Positions 1 through 8,132 of a stretch of 41,677 bases of DNA are shown piece after piece. Position 1 is the first letter of the stretch. Every line of letters begins with the position of its first letter. Where the stretch lies: assembly GCA_021815785.1 (NCBI GenBank), contig JAKAZS010000015.1:1-41677 (forward strand), read 5' to 3'. The stretch comes from a bacterium (GTDB lineage Bacteria > Cyanobacteriota > Vampirovibrionia > Obscuribacterales > JAKAZS01). The notes under the pieces are model-generated. The model searched no databases. It was not told the origin of the DNA and saw only the letters and a list, made by a program, of their open reading frames with translations. The translations under genes were made by a program, and so were the position numbers.

Positions 1-1
1 A

Positions 2-124
2 ACCGAGTATAATTGGACACTATCACAAACACTTACTCAATTATCAATTAAAGCTGGCTTAGATGCCAGTGCCTGGCAAAAAAATTGTAAATTTAGTGTT
101 TTTCAATCGGTAGTGTTAAAATAA
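2..124 (+). CDS. 3' end of an unidentified protein (partial)
   Basis: One frame is open from the left edge to a TAA at 122-124, giving 40 residues that end in FQSVVLK. The start lies outside the window. The composition is ordinary (mixed polar and hydrophobic, one Cys, two Trp) and the codon use resembles the neighbouring AT-rich genes, so this is probably the true C-terminus of a gene rather than chance. It ends 4 bases before the stop of the convergent gene at 129-872. I do not recognise the family and cannot assign a function from 40 residues. Confidence 0.5.
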   Translation, partial: TEYNWTLSQTLTQLSIKAGLDASAWQKNCKFSVFQSVVLK

Positions 125-128
125 TTAG

Positions 129-872
129 TTAAATTTTGGGAGTTACATCTTTATTTTGTAAATTTAATTTAAAAAATTTTCGTTGATTTAACCAGGCAAA
201 GATGAAAGCTATTGGAGTGCCAACTACAATTAAAGCTGTAGCTAAAGTTATCGCTAAAATAATTACAATTGTCGTGTTATGAATTTGATTTTCTAAAACT
301 TTTATTTCTTGATGCAAACTTGAAAGTTGTGAATCAATATTATTTAATGGTTTACTAACCTTACTCAAAGGTTCTTTAATGGCAATTAATGGCTCTTTAA
401 TTTCAACTAAAGGTTTTTCTAGAGCAGTTATCTGAGTATTTATATTTTGTAAAGGACTTTGCATACTTTTAATTTGATTTTGCACATTAAGCATGTGTTT
501 TTCAACTATAAGCATTTGTTTTTCTACTATTAACATTTGTTGTTGCAAACCTAGCATAGCTGGTTGAAGGCTAGCTATAGGACCTTCTAAACGCATTACT
601 TGTTGTTCTAACGTTAAACTTTGACGTTGCAATTTAGTTATTGGCGATAATATTGATCTTATTGGATGAAACCCCTTTTTAGAAACCGTAACAGGTTGTT
701 GCATTGTTTTAGGGTCTAAATTCACATGGGGAATTTGATTGACCGCATGAACTAATTGCTTGTCCTGTTTGACAGTTTTGACATTAGCTATTTCATTTAA
801 AGCACAAGCAATATTACAATTCAGGTTAAAATTAGTCAAAAATATTAAAATCAAAATCAATATAATTATCAT
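129..872 (-). CDS. Exported heptad-repeat coiled-coil protein with C-terminal membrane anchor
   Basis: This 247-residue protein has a hydrophobic N-terminal signal or anchor (1-25), a polar linker (26-73), then about 18 consecutive heptads in unbroken register (about 74-199), and a strong transmembrane segment (about 202-228) followed by a basic tail (RKFFK). Each heptad follows [LIVM]xx[PQEK][LMIV]xx; several carry Pro just before the second core position (EGPIAS, EKPLVE, KEPLIA, KEPLSK, SKPLNN). An AAGG lies 9 bases before the ATG at 872. It is divergent from the glycosyltransferase. The likely topology is an extracytoplasmic rod tethered to the inner membrane, perhaps oligomeric. It superficially resembles phage-fibre or methyl-accepting coiled coils, but no signalling or enzymatic domain is present. 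I do not recognise a named family, so the function is unknown. Confidence 0.8.
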   Translation of the reverse strand: MIIILILILIFLTNFNLNCNIACALNEIANVKTVKQDKQLVHAVNQIPHVNLDPKTMQQPVTVSKKGFHPIRSILSPITKLQRQSLTLEQQVMRLEGPIASLQPAMLGLQQQMLIVEKQMLIVEKHMLNVQNQIKSMQSPLQNINTQITALEKPLVEIKEPLIAIKEPLSKVSKPLNNIDSQLSSLHQEIKVLENQIHNTTIVIILAITLATALIVVGTPIAFIFAWLNQRKFFKLNLQNKDVTPKI

Positions 873-923
873 ATATGTTTACCTTGGATGAACCAAATAG
901 GAAATAAATAAACAATTAATATT

Positions 924-952
924 AATAAATTATGTTTTTTTAATATTGTCCA
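924..952 (-). promoter_or_regulatory. Possible sigma70-type promoter for the heptad-repeat gene
   Basis: Read on the - strand, TGGACA (947-952, five of six matches to TTGACA) is followed after 17 bases by TTTATT (924-929, four of six matches to TATAAT). It lies about 50 bases upstream of the ATG at 872, in the 289-base divergent intergenic region 873-1161. That region is otherwise very AT-rich and shows no other gene. In such DNA weak matches are common, so this is only a candidate. Confidence 0.3.
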
Positions 953-1161
953 TTTAAGCTATAAAATATGAACCAAACTCATAACTATAACTTATTTTTC
1001 TGTTTTTATGATGAATTTTACATACATCCATTAGCTAAATTTTCAGAGCCAATTTATATAATTGTCTAATACTAACGTAACATACTATTATATTAAACTA
1101 GAATTCTATTATCATTATTTAAGTATTTCTGACATAATTATTTTATAAGCAAACTGATTTT

Positions 1162-3552
1162 ATGCCAATGAATGATTCATCAACATCAATACAAACTAAT
1201 CTCAAAGGATTAATTGAAAAAATCAATAATTACTTGCAAAATAATCGTAATTTAAAAGTAATTAAAAATAGTAATTTATTTGATTTTAAATATTATCAGA
1301 ATAAAAATCCTGATGTGGTAAATTCAAACATTGATTTATTGACGCACTACATTCAATATGGCTATTTAGAAGGCCGAAATCCTAATCTGATATTTAATAG
1401 TAGTTATTATTTAAGCAATATAAACAATAATACCAGAGTTAATCCACTTGTTGACTATATAGAAAGTAATGAGTCGAAAAAGCCTCATCCTTTGTTTGAC
1501 GTAGAGTATTTTAAAATTTTAGCAAAAATTTCCGACAATAATGATACTGTTTTAAGTAATTATTTAAGACTTTTCAGTAAATCTCAGATCAATTTAAAAT
1601 CCGAAACAAACAATTTATATAAGGAAATAAAACAAATAAATTTTGATGTAACTAGTTCATTAGCTAATATTGAAGTATCAATTATCATCCCATGTTTTAA
1701 TAATTTGTTTTATACATTATTATGTCTGTACTTTCTTTTAATTCATAAATCAATTTACAAATTTGAAATCATTGTAATTGATGATAATTCAACTGATGAT
1801 ACCAATAAATATTTGGCCAATTTAAACAGTATTAGATATTTAAAAAATGATATTAATGAAGGATTTATAACATCCTGTAACAAAGCTGCTAATCAAGCAA
1901 GTGGTAAATATTTGATGTTCTTGAATAATGATACTTTGATTTTTCCTAACTGGCTCGATTCTTTAATTACGACTTTAGAAAATAATGAAAGCTGTGGTTT
2001 GGTTGGTTCACATTTACTAAATTTTGATCTAAATACGCAAGAAGCTGGTGGATTAATCTATCAAAATGGTGAAGCTGGTAATTTTGGGCGCAATTTACCT
2101 TATAACCATCCTAAACTTAGTTATTTTAAAGAAGTACCTTATTGTAGTGGAGCCTCAATTGCCATTCCTAAAGCTTTATGGCATGATGTTAATGGCTTTG
2201 ACGAATTATATAAGCCGGCCTATTATGAAGACACAGATTTAGCCTTTAAAATTCGTCAAGCAGGATATAAAGTTTATTATCAACCCGATTCAAAATTAAT
2301 TCATTTTGAAGGGCTTACATCTGGACGAGATACTAGTACTGGAACTAAAGCCTATCAGCTAACCAACCAAGAAAAGTTTTATCAAAAATGGTGCAAAGAA
2401 TTATTAAATTATCCGCAAAAGTCAGAAAAAAAATCGAGTATAAACTATTTTTCACAAGGCAAGTCCTTACTTTATGTTGAACACAATCATATACATCCTG
2501 ATCGCGATGCTGGTTCACAGCTAAATTTCACGATGTTAAAAATCTTTAAAGAATTAAACTATGATGTTACTTTTGTATCAGTCAATGAATTAAACTATGA
2601 TGATAGTATTAAAGCATTACAAGATAATGGTATTGAATGTTTATATGCTCCATTTTATAATAGCATACTTGAGATTATTGAAAAAAATGAATATGACTAC
2701 GTGGTCTTATCGAGGTCTACTATTGCTCTTAAGTATTTATGGTCAATTCGTCAACTATTACCATTGGCTAAAATAATTTTTATGGTTCATGACTTAGCCT
2801 ATCTAAGGGAATTAAGAGAGGCTGAAAACACTTCAAAAAAAATAGATACAATAAGCCATGAATTTTTTAAAGCCCAAGAATTACATTGTATTAATTCAGC
2901 AGATTTAAGTTTGGTTTTAAGTTCAAAAGAGCAAGCAATGTTAGCCGATTTATGCCCTAAAGCCAATATTGGGCGTATAAATTTTATCATGGAATTACAT
3001 AGTATTATACCTAAATTTGAATACCGTAAAGATATTCTCTTTATTGGTGGCTTTTTACATTCTCCTAATGTTGATGCTGTCTTATACTTTATAAAATCTA
3101 TTTTTCCGATAATTCGAAAACAAAATCCTGATCTTAAATTTTATATTATTGGCCAAAATCCACCCCCAGAAATTGAAAAATTAGCTAATGACAATATAAT
3201 ATTATTAAATCAGCTACCAAATATTGATCACCATTTAGAAAGTGTTAGATTAACTATTGCTCCGCTTAGATATGGTGCTGGCGCTAAAGGGAAAGTAGCT
3301 ACCAGTATAAGTTATGGGGTACCAGCTATTGTAACTTCAATAGCTAGTGAAGGTATGGGGTTAACTCATAAAAGTGAAGTTTTAATTGCTAATACTGAAA
3401 TAGAATTTGCTAATGCAGTTTTAAAATTATACAATGATGAACAATTATGGAATAAAATGTCTAAGGCCTGTATTGAATTTGCCAAATTAAATTATTCAGT
3501 TGCTAGTACTAAAATTAATATCCAGAAATTAATTAGCAATCTTACTAAATAA
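1162..3552 (+). CDS. Two-domain glycosyltransferase (GT2 plus GT4) with N-terminal repeat segment
   Basis: This 796-residue protein probably builds surface polysaccharide or glycosylates surface structures using nucleotide sugars in the cytoplasm. Residues about 40-120 hold three copies of the F(D/N)xxYY ... NPDV/NPL ... HYIxxGYxEGRNP pattern that often precedes glycosyltransferase domains in polysaccharide clusters. A GT-A family 2 domain starts near residue 172 (VSIIIPCFNN, then VIDDNSTDDT, then FLNNDT, later GFDELYKPAYYEDTDL). A second, GT-B family 4 domain occupies about 430-795, with GGFLHSPNVDA and RYGAGAKGKVATSISYGVPA (about 703-722), the nucleotide-sugar-binding region. There is no transmembrane segment. 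The start could be ATG 1162 or ATG 1168; no strong ribosome site distinguishes them. SulP follows closely but is probably unrelated. Acceptor and sugar cannot be read from the sequence. Confidence 0.88.
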   Translation: MPMNDSSTSIQTNLKGLIEKINNYLQNNRNLKVIKNSNLFDFKYYQNKNPDVVNSNIDLLTHYIQYGYLEGRNPNLIFNSSYYLSNINNNTRVNPLVDYIESNESKKPHPLFDVEYFKILAKISDNNDTVLSNYLRLFSKSQINLKSETNNLYKEIKQINFDVTSSLANIEVSIIIPCFNNLFYTLLCLYFLLIHKSIYKFEIIVIDDNSTDDTNKYLANLNSIRYLKNDINEGFITSCNKAANQASGKYLMFLNNDTLIFPNWLDSLITTLENNESCGLVGSHLLNFDLNTQEAGGLIYQNGEAGNFGRNLPYNHPKLSYFKEVPYCSGASIAIPKALWHDVNGFDELYKPAYYEDTDLAFKIRQAGYKVYYQPDSKLIHFEGLTSGRDTSTGTKAYQLTNQEKFYQKWCKELLNYPQKSEKKSSINYFSQGKSLLYVEHNHIHPDRDAGSQLNFTMLKIFKELNYDVTFVSVNELNYDDSIKALQDNGIECLYAPFYNSILEIIEKNEYDYVVLSRSTIALKYLWSIRQLLPLAKIIFMVHDLAYLRELREAENTSKKIDTISHEFFKAQELHCINSADLSLVLSSKEQAMLADLCPKANIGRINFIMELHSIIPKFEYRKDILFIGGFLHSPNVDAVLYFIKSIFPIIRKQNPDLKFYIIGQNPPPEIEKLANDNIILLNQLPNIDHHLESVRLTIAPLRYGAGAKGKVATSISYGVPAIVTSIASEGMGLTHKSEVLIANTEIEFANAVLKLYNDEQLWNKMSKACIEFAKLNYSVASTKINIQKLISNLTK

Positions 3553-3568
3553 GGAAGTCGTGAAAATG
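3551..3568 (+). promoter_or_regulatory. Ribosome binding site that selects the SulP start
   Basis: AAGGAAG at 3551-3557 lies only 2 bases from the GTG at 3560 but 8 bases from the in-frame ATG at 3566. The spacing favours the ATG, so the protein probably begins MSSAANHYP. Confidence 0.65.
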
Positions 3569-5230
3569 AGTTCAGCCGCAAATCATTATCCTCAAACAGG
3601 TTCTGTAATACAGCCACTCACATTACCTAAGGATTGGCTAGCTGGGCTTAAGGAAAACTGGCAAAATGACATTGTTACAGGATTTATTCTTTTCCTGATA
3701 GCTTTACCATTATCGCTTGGCATTGCCATGGCCTCAGGCGTCCCACCAATGTCCGGTATCATTGCTGCTGTAATTGGTGGACTACTTGTATCGCTTATAA
3801 GCGGCTCATATGTAGTTGTTAATGGTCCGGCTGCTGGACTAATTGTAGTCATTATGGCGGCTGTAGAACGCCTTGGTGGCGGTAATATTGGTTATCACGC
3901 AACGCTAGCAGCTATTGTTATGGCTGGTATAATGATGATTGGGCTGGGGCTTCTAAAGGCTGGAGATCTAGGGTATTTTTTTCCAACTTCGGTTGTGCAT
4001 GGCATGCTAGCTGCCATTGGCTTGATTATTATGATTAAAGAGTTGCCAATTATGTTGGGTGTGAAACCTCCAGCCAAAGAACCGCTCATGTTAGTGTGTA
4101 AAATTCCGGAAATTATCGCCAGCTTAAATCCAGAACTTGCTATAATTGGTCTGGTAAGCCTTACCTTATTGATTGGCCATAACTTGATTAAGTCCAACAT
4201 GATAAAGAAAATTCCAGCACCAATTGTTGTTGTGATTGTAGGCGTAGCCATTGGAATGTATTTTCACATCGATCATAAAGAAGTTTACACATTTGCTGGC
4301 CATGTATTTCAGATTGACCCTAGACTTTGTCTTGTGCAGTTACCGCTTAACGTTTCCGAAGGCCTTACGCAGCCGAATTGGAGTCAGATAGGTACATTCG
4401 CTTTCTGGACTTCAGCGGTATCCATACTCTTGATTCAGGGAATTGAAAGTCTTTTGAGTGCAGCAGCTGTTGCTGACAGGTTAGATCCGTATCGAAGACC
4501 TTGTAACTTGAATAAGGATCTAACAGCTATTGGGTTAGGTACGACGATTTCGGGAATGCTGGGTGGAATACCGATGATTGCCGAAATTGTCAGAAGCACT
4601 GCCAATGTTATAAATGGTGCCCGTACGCGATGGTCTAACTTTTTCCACGGTTTATTTTTGCTTGTATTTGTGCTCACGGCTGCTAATCTCATCGACAAAA
4701 TACCGATGTCTGCCCTGGCAGCTTTGCTTGTTGTGACTGGTTATAAGCTTACTTCGCCAAAAGTCTTTAAAGAAACACACGCTATTGGTGGAGATCAAAC
4801 CATTCTCTTTATCGTAACTATTGTTGCAACTTTAGCTACCGATCTATTGATTGGAGTATCAATTGGTATATTGGCCAAATTCATTCTACACCTATACCAT
4901 GGGGCACCGATATCTAGCTTCTTTGCTGCACCAATGGAGATAATGGTGCAAACTGATAGTAGCACAATTATTTATATTAAGGAATCCGCAATTTTTTCTA
5001 ATTACATTGGCATTAAAAAAGAACTGGATAAATTGCCAAAGGGGTCAAAGGTTACAGTTGACTTGAGTCAAACAAAGTTTATCGATCACACCTTTATGGA
5101 ACGTTTACATCATTACAGCAGTGAATATGCCAGATCTGGTGGGATCCTAACCTTAGTGGGTCTGGATTATCATCTGTCCCATTCTGGACATCCTTTATCT
5201 GCTAGGCGTTTGTCCAAAAATGGCAATTAA
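3566..5230 (+). CDS. SulP/SLC26-family anion transporter
   Basis: This is an inner-membrane carrier of about 554 residues for bicarbonate, sulfate or a similar anion. The SulP signature region is present near the N-terminus (DIVTGFILFLIALPLSLGIAMASG, then VVNGPAAGLIVVI), followed by about a dozen hydrophobic spans. A C-terminal STAS-like region includes VDLSQTKFIDHTFMERL and ILTLVG. The HP-x-x-ARR ending resembles SulP proteins often paired with carbonic anhydrase, but no carbonic anhydrase gene is adjacent here. Two 60-base lines that I counted within it are 47-48% GC, against 22-35% in sampled lines of the neighbouring glycosyltransferase, consistent with horizontal acquisition. It lies 13 bases after the glycosyltransferase stop. 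Its stop codon overlaps that of a convergent RHS fragment. The substrate is undetermined. Confidence 0.93.
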   Translation: MSSAANHYPQTGSVIQPLTLPKDWLAGLKENWQNDIVTGFILFLIALPLSLGIAMASGVPPMSGIIAAVIGGLLVSLISGSYVVVNGPAAGLIVVIMAAVERLGGGNIGYHATLAAIVMAGIMMIGLGLLKAGDLGYFFPTSVVHGMLAAIGLIIMIKELPIMLGVKPPAKEPLMLVCKIPEIIASLNPELAIIGLVSLTLLIGHNLIKSNMIKKIPAPIVVVIVGVAIGMYFHIDHKEVYTFAGHVFQIDPRLCLVQLPLNVSEGLTQPNWSQIGTFAFWTSAVSILLIQGIESLLSAAAVADRLDPYRRPCNLNKDLTAIGLGTTISGMLGGIPMIAEIVRSTANVINGARTRWSNFFHGLFLLVFVLTAANLIDKIPMSALAALLVVTGYKLTSPKVFKETHAIGGDQTILFIVTIVATLATDLLIGVSIGILAKFILHLYHGAPISSFFAAPMEIMVQTDSSTIIYIKESAIFSNYIGIKKELDKLPKGSKVTVDLSQTKFIDHTFMERLHHYSSEYARSGGILTLVGLDYHLSHSGHPLSARRLSKNGN

Positions 5231-5523
5231 TTATGATTGAGGTTCGTATTACTCAAAACACAATTAATTGGGTTATAAGTAAACGAGTGAGTAATAGGGC
5301 TTAAACTAGAACCAGGCTTTGGTGTAGCCACCGTCGATAAAACATTATTATTAATGTTGTACGTAAACGTTGTACTATTACCCTCTGGCAGCGTCGTTTG
5401 GGTTAGCCTATTTAAGCCATCGTAAACATTGTCTACTTCTTGCCCCAATGGATTTATATCACGGTAAACTTTACCCAGGCTATTAAAGAATTTAACCTTA
5501 ACGCCACCAACTGGATCATCTTT
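5227..5523 (-). pseudogene. RHS/YD-repeat protein fragment (remnant)
   Basis: The - strand is open from a TAG at 5524-5526 down to a TAA at 5227-5229, about 98 codons. It reads as RHS/YD-repeat sequence: KVYRDINPLGQEVDNVYDGL, NRLTQTTLPEGNSTTFTYN, then a further degenerate YNP repeat. RHS proteins are usually well over 1000 residues and start with export signals. Here neither end is complete, there is no convincing start (a TTG at 5448 is the only initiator candidate) and no toxin tip. It is best read as a relic. Its stop overlaps the SulP stop, so the break point coincides with the SulP 3' end. From 5527 to 5766 I see no gene, only AT-rich DNA with a TTGACA/TGTCAA inverted pair (5540-5565). 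Confidence 0.7.
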
Positions 5524-5766
5524 CTAACAATTTTTTATCTTGACATCAAAAATTAATTCTGTCAATATTTTAAATTATAGATAAAATAATTTAAATCTGC
5601 TTAAGCAAGCTTTCAAAATTGTTTCAAGAGATCAGTGAAATAAAATTTAACCGTTGCTATCTGGCGTTGATAAAGAAGAATACAAATATTAGCAATATTT
5701 AATTTTAATATTTTTAGGAATAGATTAAACTTTTAATTAATCGAGGTAATTTTATCAGCATATTAA

Positions 5767-6243
5767 ATGTTTAAAACCTGTCTAACATTATTTTACTGTC
5801 TATTGATATTTTGTTTTCCAAATATCAATGTAAAATCTTGTTGTTCGGTTAGTGACAATTCCGCTAGTGTAGAATCGTGCTGTTGTGACAGTAATGAGGA
5901 AAATGCTTTAATTCAAGATAATGTTAGCAAGCAACATATTGATTACAATAACCAATATGTTGATGAAAGCAGTTTTAATAATGACATAAAAAATAATAAA
6001 GTTACTTTAACTAGTGAAAAATGTGGCTGTAAAATTAACGCTAAAATATTATTAGGTATATCTTTTACGAAGATTCATGTTAAGCCAAATTTTAAATGGA
6101 CTAGTTACAAATTAGTTTTACGAATTAATGATACTCCCATCAACCACTTAAATAGGCAATTTTTAGCTAACTTGCCTCCACCTAAGCTTAAAGGTATGGG
6201 ATTTGAACACACTTATTTATATAAGAATTCTTTTTTAATTTAA
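5767..6243 (+). CDS. Cysteine-rich exported protein of the efflux operon
   Basis: This 158-residue protein has a clear signal peptide (1-22). The mature part carries Cys clusters at 25-26 (CC), 38-40 (CCC) and 86/88 (CGC). The rest is polar, with a second half rich in Lys, Asn and aromatics and a Pro triplet (LPPPKLKG) near residue 136. It precedes the adaptor, pump and channel genes on the same strand by 236 bases. A cysteine-rich periplasmic or surface protein at the head of a metal-type RND operon suggests metal binding, sensing or chaperoning, but this is inference from context. Small Cys-rich proteins of unknown role are found in copper-resistance loci. No strong Shine-Dalgarno lies close to the ATG; a GAGG at about 5743 is too distant. 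I do not recognise a named family. Confidence 0.75.
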   Translation: MFKTCLTLFYCLLIFCFPNINVKSCCSVSDNSASVESCCCDSNEENALIQDNVSKQHIDYNNQYVDESSFNNDIKNNKVTLTSEKCGCKINAKILLGISFTKIHVKPNFKWTSYKLVLRINDTPINHLNRQFLANLPPPKLKGMGFEHTYLYKNSFLI

Positions 6244-6479
6244 TATTGAACCATAAAATAAATATTTAAATATTTAGTATTTCAAAGTACCAATTTGTTT
6301 ATGGTATTTTTAAAATTAAATATTTTTGATACTAACTTATTTAAATATAACAATGCAATCGATTTTTAAATTCATATGCTTTAGCAAACTGATTTATTTA
6401 TTTAACTAGTTACTTTGTTAGTAACTATCGTTAAAAAATAAAAAAAATGAAAATTATATTAAATAAGGATTAATCTAGT

Positions 6480-8132
6480 ATGTCACAAATTGATTTACGA
6501 AAAGCAAAACTATTTAACGTGCTTACAAAAAACATTGTTGGGCTATTAACTATTTTGTTATTAGCTATTGCCTGTTTTTACATTGTTAAAATTTTCAAAA
6601 AACCAGGTCAGATGACAGTCATTGAATCTCAAGCCATGGATATGGCAGCAATGGTTCCACCTCTTGGTGCTGTTCCTGTAGCCATGGAACTAGTGCAAAA
6701 GAAGGTAGTGCAAGGCTCGATCATCTATACCGGTACAGTTCAGGCCTTTGAAGATGAAGATATTTATCCCAGAGTTACGGGAAAAATTGTTTACCTAAAA
6801 GTTTATCCTGGCGATCGAGTTAAAAAAAATGAATTAATAGTTAAGTTAGATCCTCAAATTTCTGAATATAGCGCTAAATTTGCTGAAGCTAAATATGAAG
6901 CTGAAGCTGAAATGCATAATACCAGTATTGCCAAAGAGCAGTTTCAAGAAAAAGAATATGAATATAAAGCGGCAGTAGAAGAAGAAGCAGCAGCTAGGCA
7001 AGTTGTAACTGAGGCTCAAGCAAGTCAAGATTATTGGCTCCCTGAACAGGCTCGGCAAAAAAAATTGTATGAAAAAGAAGTAGTATCACTAGCAGAATAC
7101 CAATTAGAAGAATCATACTGTAAAGCTGCTATGGCTAAAACATTAGCTGCACAAAACAAACTTTCAGCAGCAATCAATAAAAGAAAAGCAGCGCAAGCAG
7201 CCTATAATTCAATGACGCATCATGTTAACCATCAGTATTTATTAGCCCAAAAAGCTCAAGCCGTTGAGCTTAAAGCTAAAATTTATGATAATTATACGAG
7301 TATTCATATTAAGGATGATGGTGTTATCACTAAACGATTAATCAGCCCAGGTGTGCTGGTAAATCCCGGAATGTTAATTTTAAAAGTGGCTTATGTCAAT
7401 AAGGTTAGAGTGCAATGTAATGTAAGCGATGAAGATGCTAATAAAATTAAACTTGGAAATCCTGTATTTATTAAAAGTTCTACTTCATCCAAGCAAATAA
7501 TCTCTGGTTCGATAACTTCTATATTCCCTGCTGCAGACCCTAATGCAAGAACATTTATCGTTGAGGCTTTAATAAATAATATTAATTCTAATAAAACCGT
7601 GACCAATAATTCAATTAATCCGGTTAAGACGCTTAAAGACTATTATTTTCTACCTGGACAATATGTAATTATGCAAATTATAACCGGCGAATCAACTGGT
7701 TTAGCAATTCCCACCAGTAGTGTTATTTACAGTGAAGGTAAAACAATGGTTTGGCAAACTCGTCAAGTCAATAGCAAAAATGAGCCAAAGCAATATTCCT
7801 GTTTAATGCATCCTGAAGTAATTTCATTAACACCAGGCAACTGTCCTAAATGTGGGATGGAATTAGAACAAACCAAACAATCAGGGCAAAAAACTGCTCA
7901 TTTAGTAGAAATTAAAACAGGTTTAGCTAATCCTGATTTAACACAAGTCACCCAGGGGTTAAATGATGGTGATGAAATAATTACTGCTGGTTACGAAAAT
8001 CTCATTCCAGGCAGTCTGGTTCTTGCTACTAAATGGAGTAATAACGAACCAGAATCATTACCAACACCAAATAAATCAACTAGTTCAATAAAAATGCCAT
8101 CAATGGAGATGCCATCAATGGAGATGCCCTAA
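6480..8132 (+). CDS. RND efflux periplasmic adaptor (CusB/CzcB type) with metal-binding insert
   Basis: This 550-residue membrane-fusion protein links the RND pump to the TolC-type channel. An N-terminal membrane anchor (about 19-40) is followed by a barrel-sandwich half (GTVQAFEDEDIYPRVTGKI, about 85-103), a long Ala/Glu/Lys-rich helical hairpin (about 125-265), the second lipoyl half and a beta-barrel. At 439-460 there is a heavy-metal-binding motif, YSCLMHPE ... CPKCGM (Cys441, Met443, His444, Cys455, Cys458, Met460). In CusB relatives this domain usually sits near the N-terminus; here it lies between the beta-barrel and membrane-proximal parts. The protein ends in a Met-rich tail (MPSMEMPSMEMP). 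These features suggest Cu(I)/Ag(I) or another soft metal. An AAGGA lies 10 bases before the ATG. The stop is immediately followed by the pump start, indicating translational coupling. Confidence 0.92.
   Translation: MSQIDLRKAKLFNVLTKNIVGLLTILLLAIACFYIVKIFKKPGQMTVIESQAMDMAAMVPPLGAVPVAMELVQKKVVQGSIIYTGTVQAFEDEDIYPRVTGKIVYLKVYPGDRVKKNELIVKLDPQISEYSAKFAEAKYEAEAEMHNTSIAKEQFQEKEYEYKAAVEEEAAARQVVTEAQASQDYWLPEQARQKKLYEKEVVSLAEYQLEESYCKAAMAKTLAAQNKLSAAINKRKAAQAAYNSMTHHVNHQYLLAQKAQAVELKAKIYDNYTSIHIKDDGVITKRLISPGVLVNPGMLILKVAYVNKVRVQCNVSDEDANKIKLGNPVFIKSSTSSKQIISGSITSIFPAADPNARTFIVEALINNINSNKTVTNNSINPVKTLKDYYFLPGQYVIMQIITGESTGLAIPTSSVIYSEGKTMVWQTRQVNSKNEPKQYSCLMHPEVISLTPGNCPKCGMELEQTKQSGQKTAHLVEIKTGLANPDLTQVTQGLNDGDEIITAGYENLIPGSLVLATKWSNNEPESLPTPNKSTSSIKMPSMEMPSMEMP
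8094..8129 (+). repeat. 15-bp tandem repeat encoding the Met-rich tail and carrying the next gene's ribosome site
   Basis: The unit ATGCCATCAATGGAG occurs at 8094-8108 and 8109-8123, with a third partial copy, ATGCC, beginning at 8124. It encodes MPSME twice and then MP. GGAG of the second copy (8120-8123) lies 9 bases before the pump ATG at 8133, so the repeat serves both as coding sequence and as the Shine-Dalgarno for the next gene. Changes in copy number would add 5 residues without shifting the frame. Confidence 0.8.

Noticed and set aside
3592-4698. Antisense open frames over the SulP gene.
   Set aside because: They follow from the higher GC of SulP and its codon bias; no start signal or protein family is visible.
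5540-5565. TTGACA/TGTCAA inverted pair as divergent promoters or a mobile-element end.
   Set aside because: The arms are only 6 bp, there is no good -10 in either direction, no target duplication and no transposase.
1148-6393. The 13-mer AGCAAACTGATTT before both the glycosyltransferase (about 1148) and the efflux adaptor (about 6381).
   Set aside because: One 13-base match in 41 kb of AT-rich DNA is not convincing, and the two copies are at very different distances from their genes.
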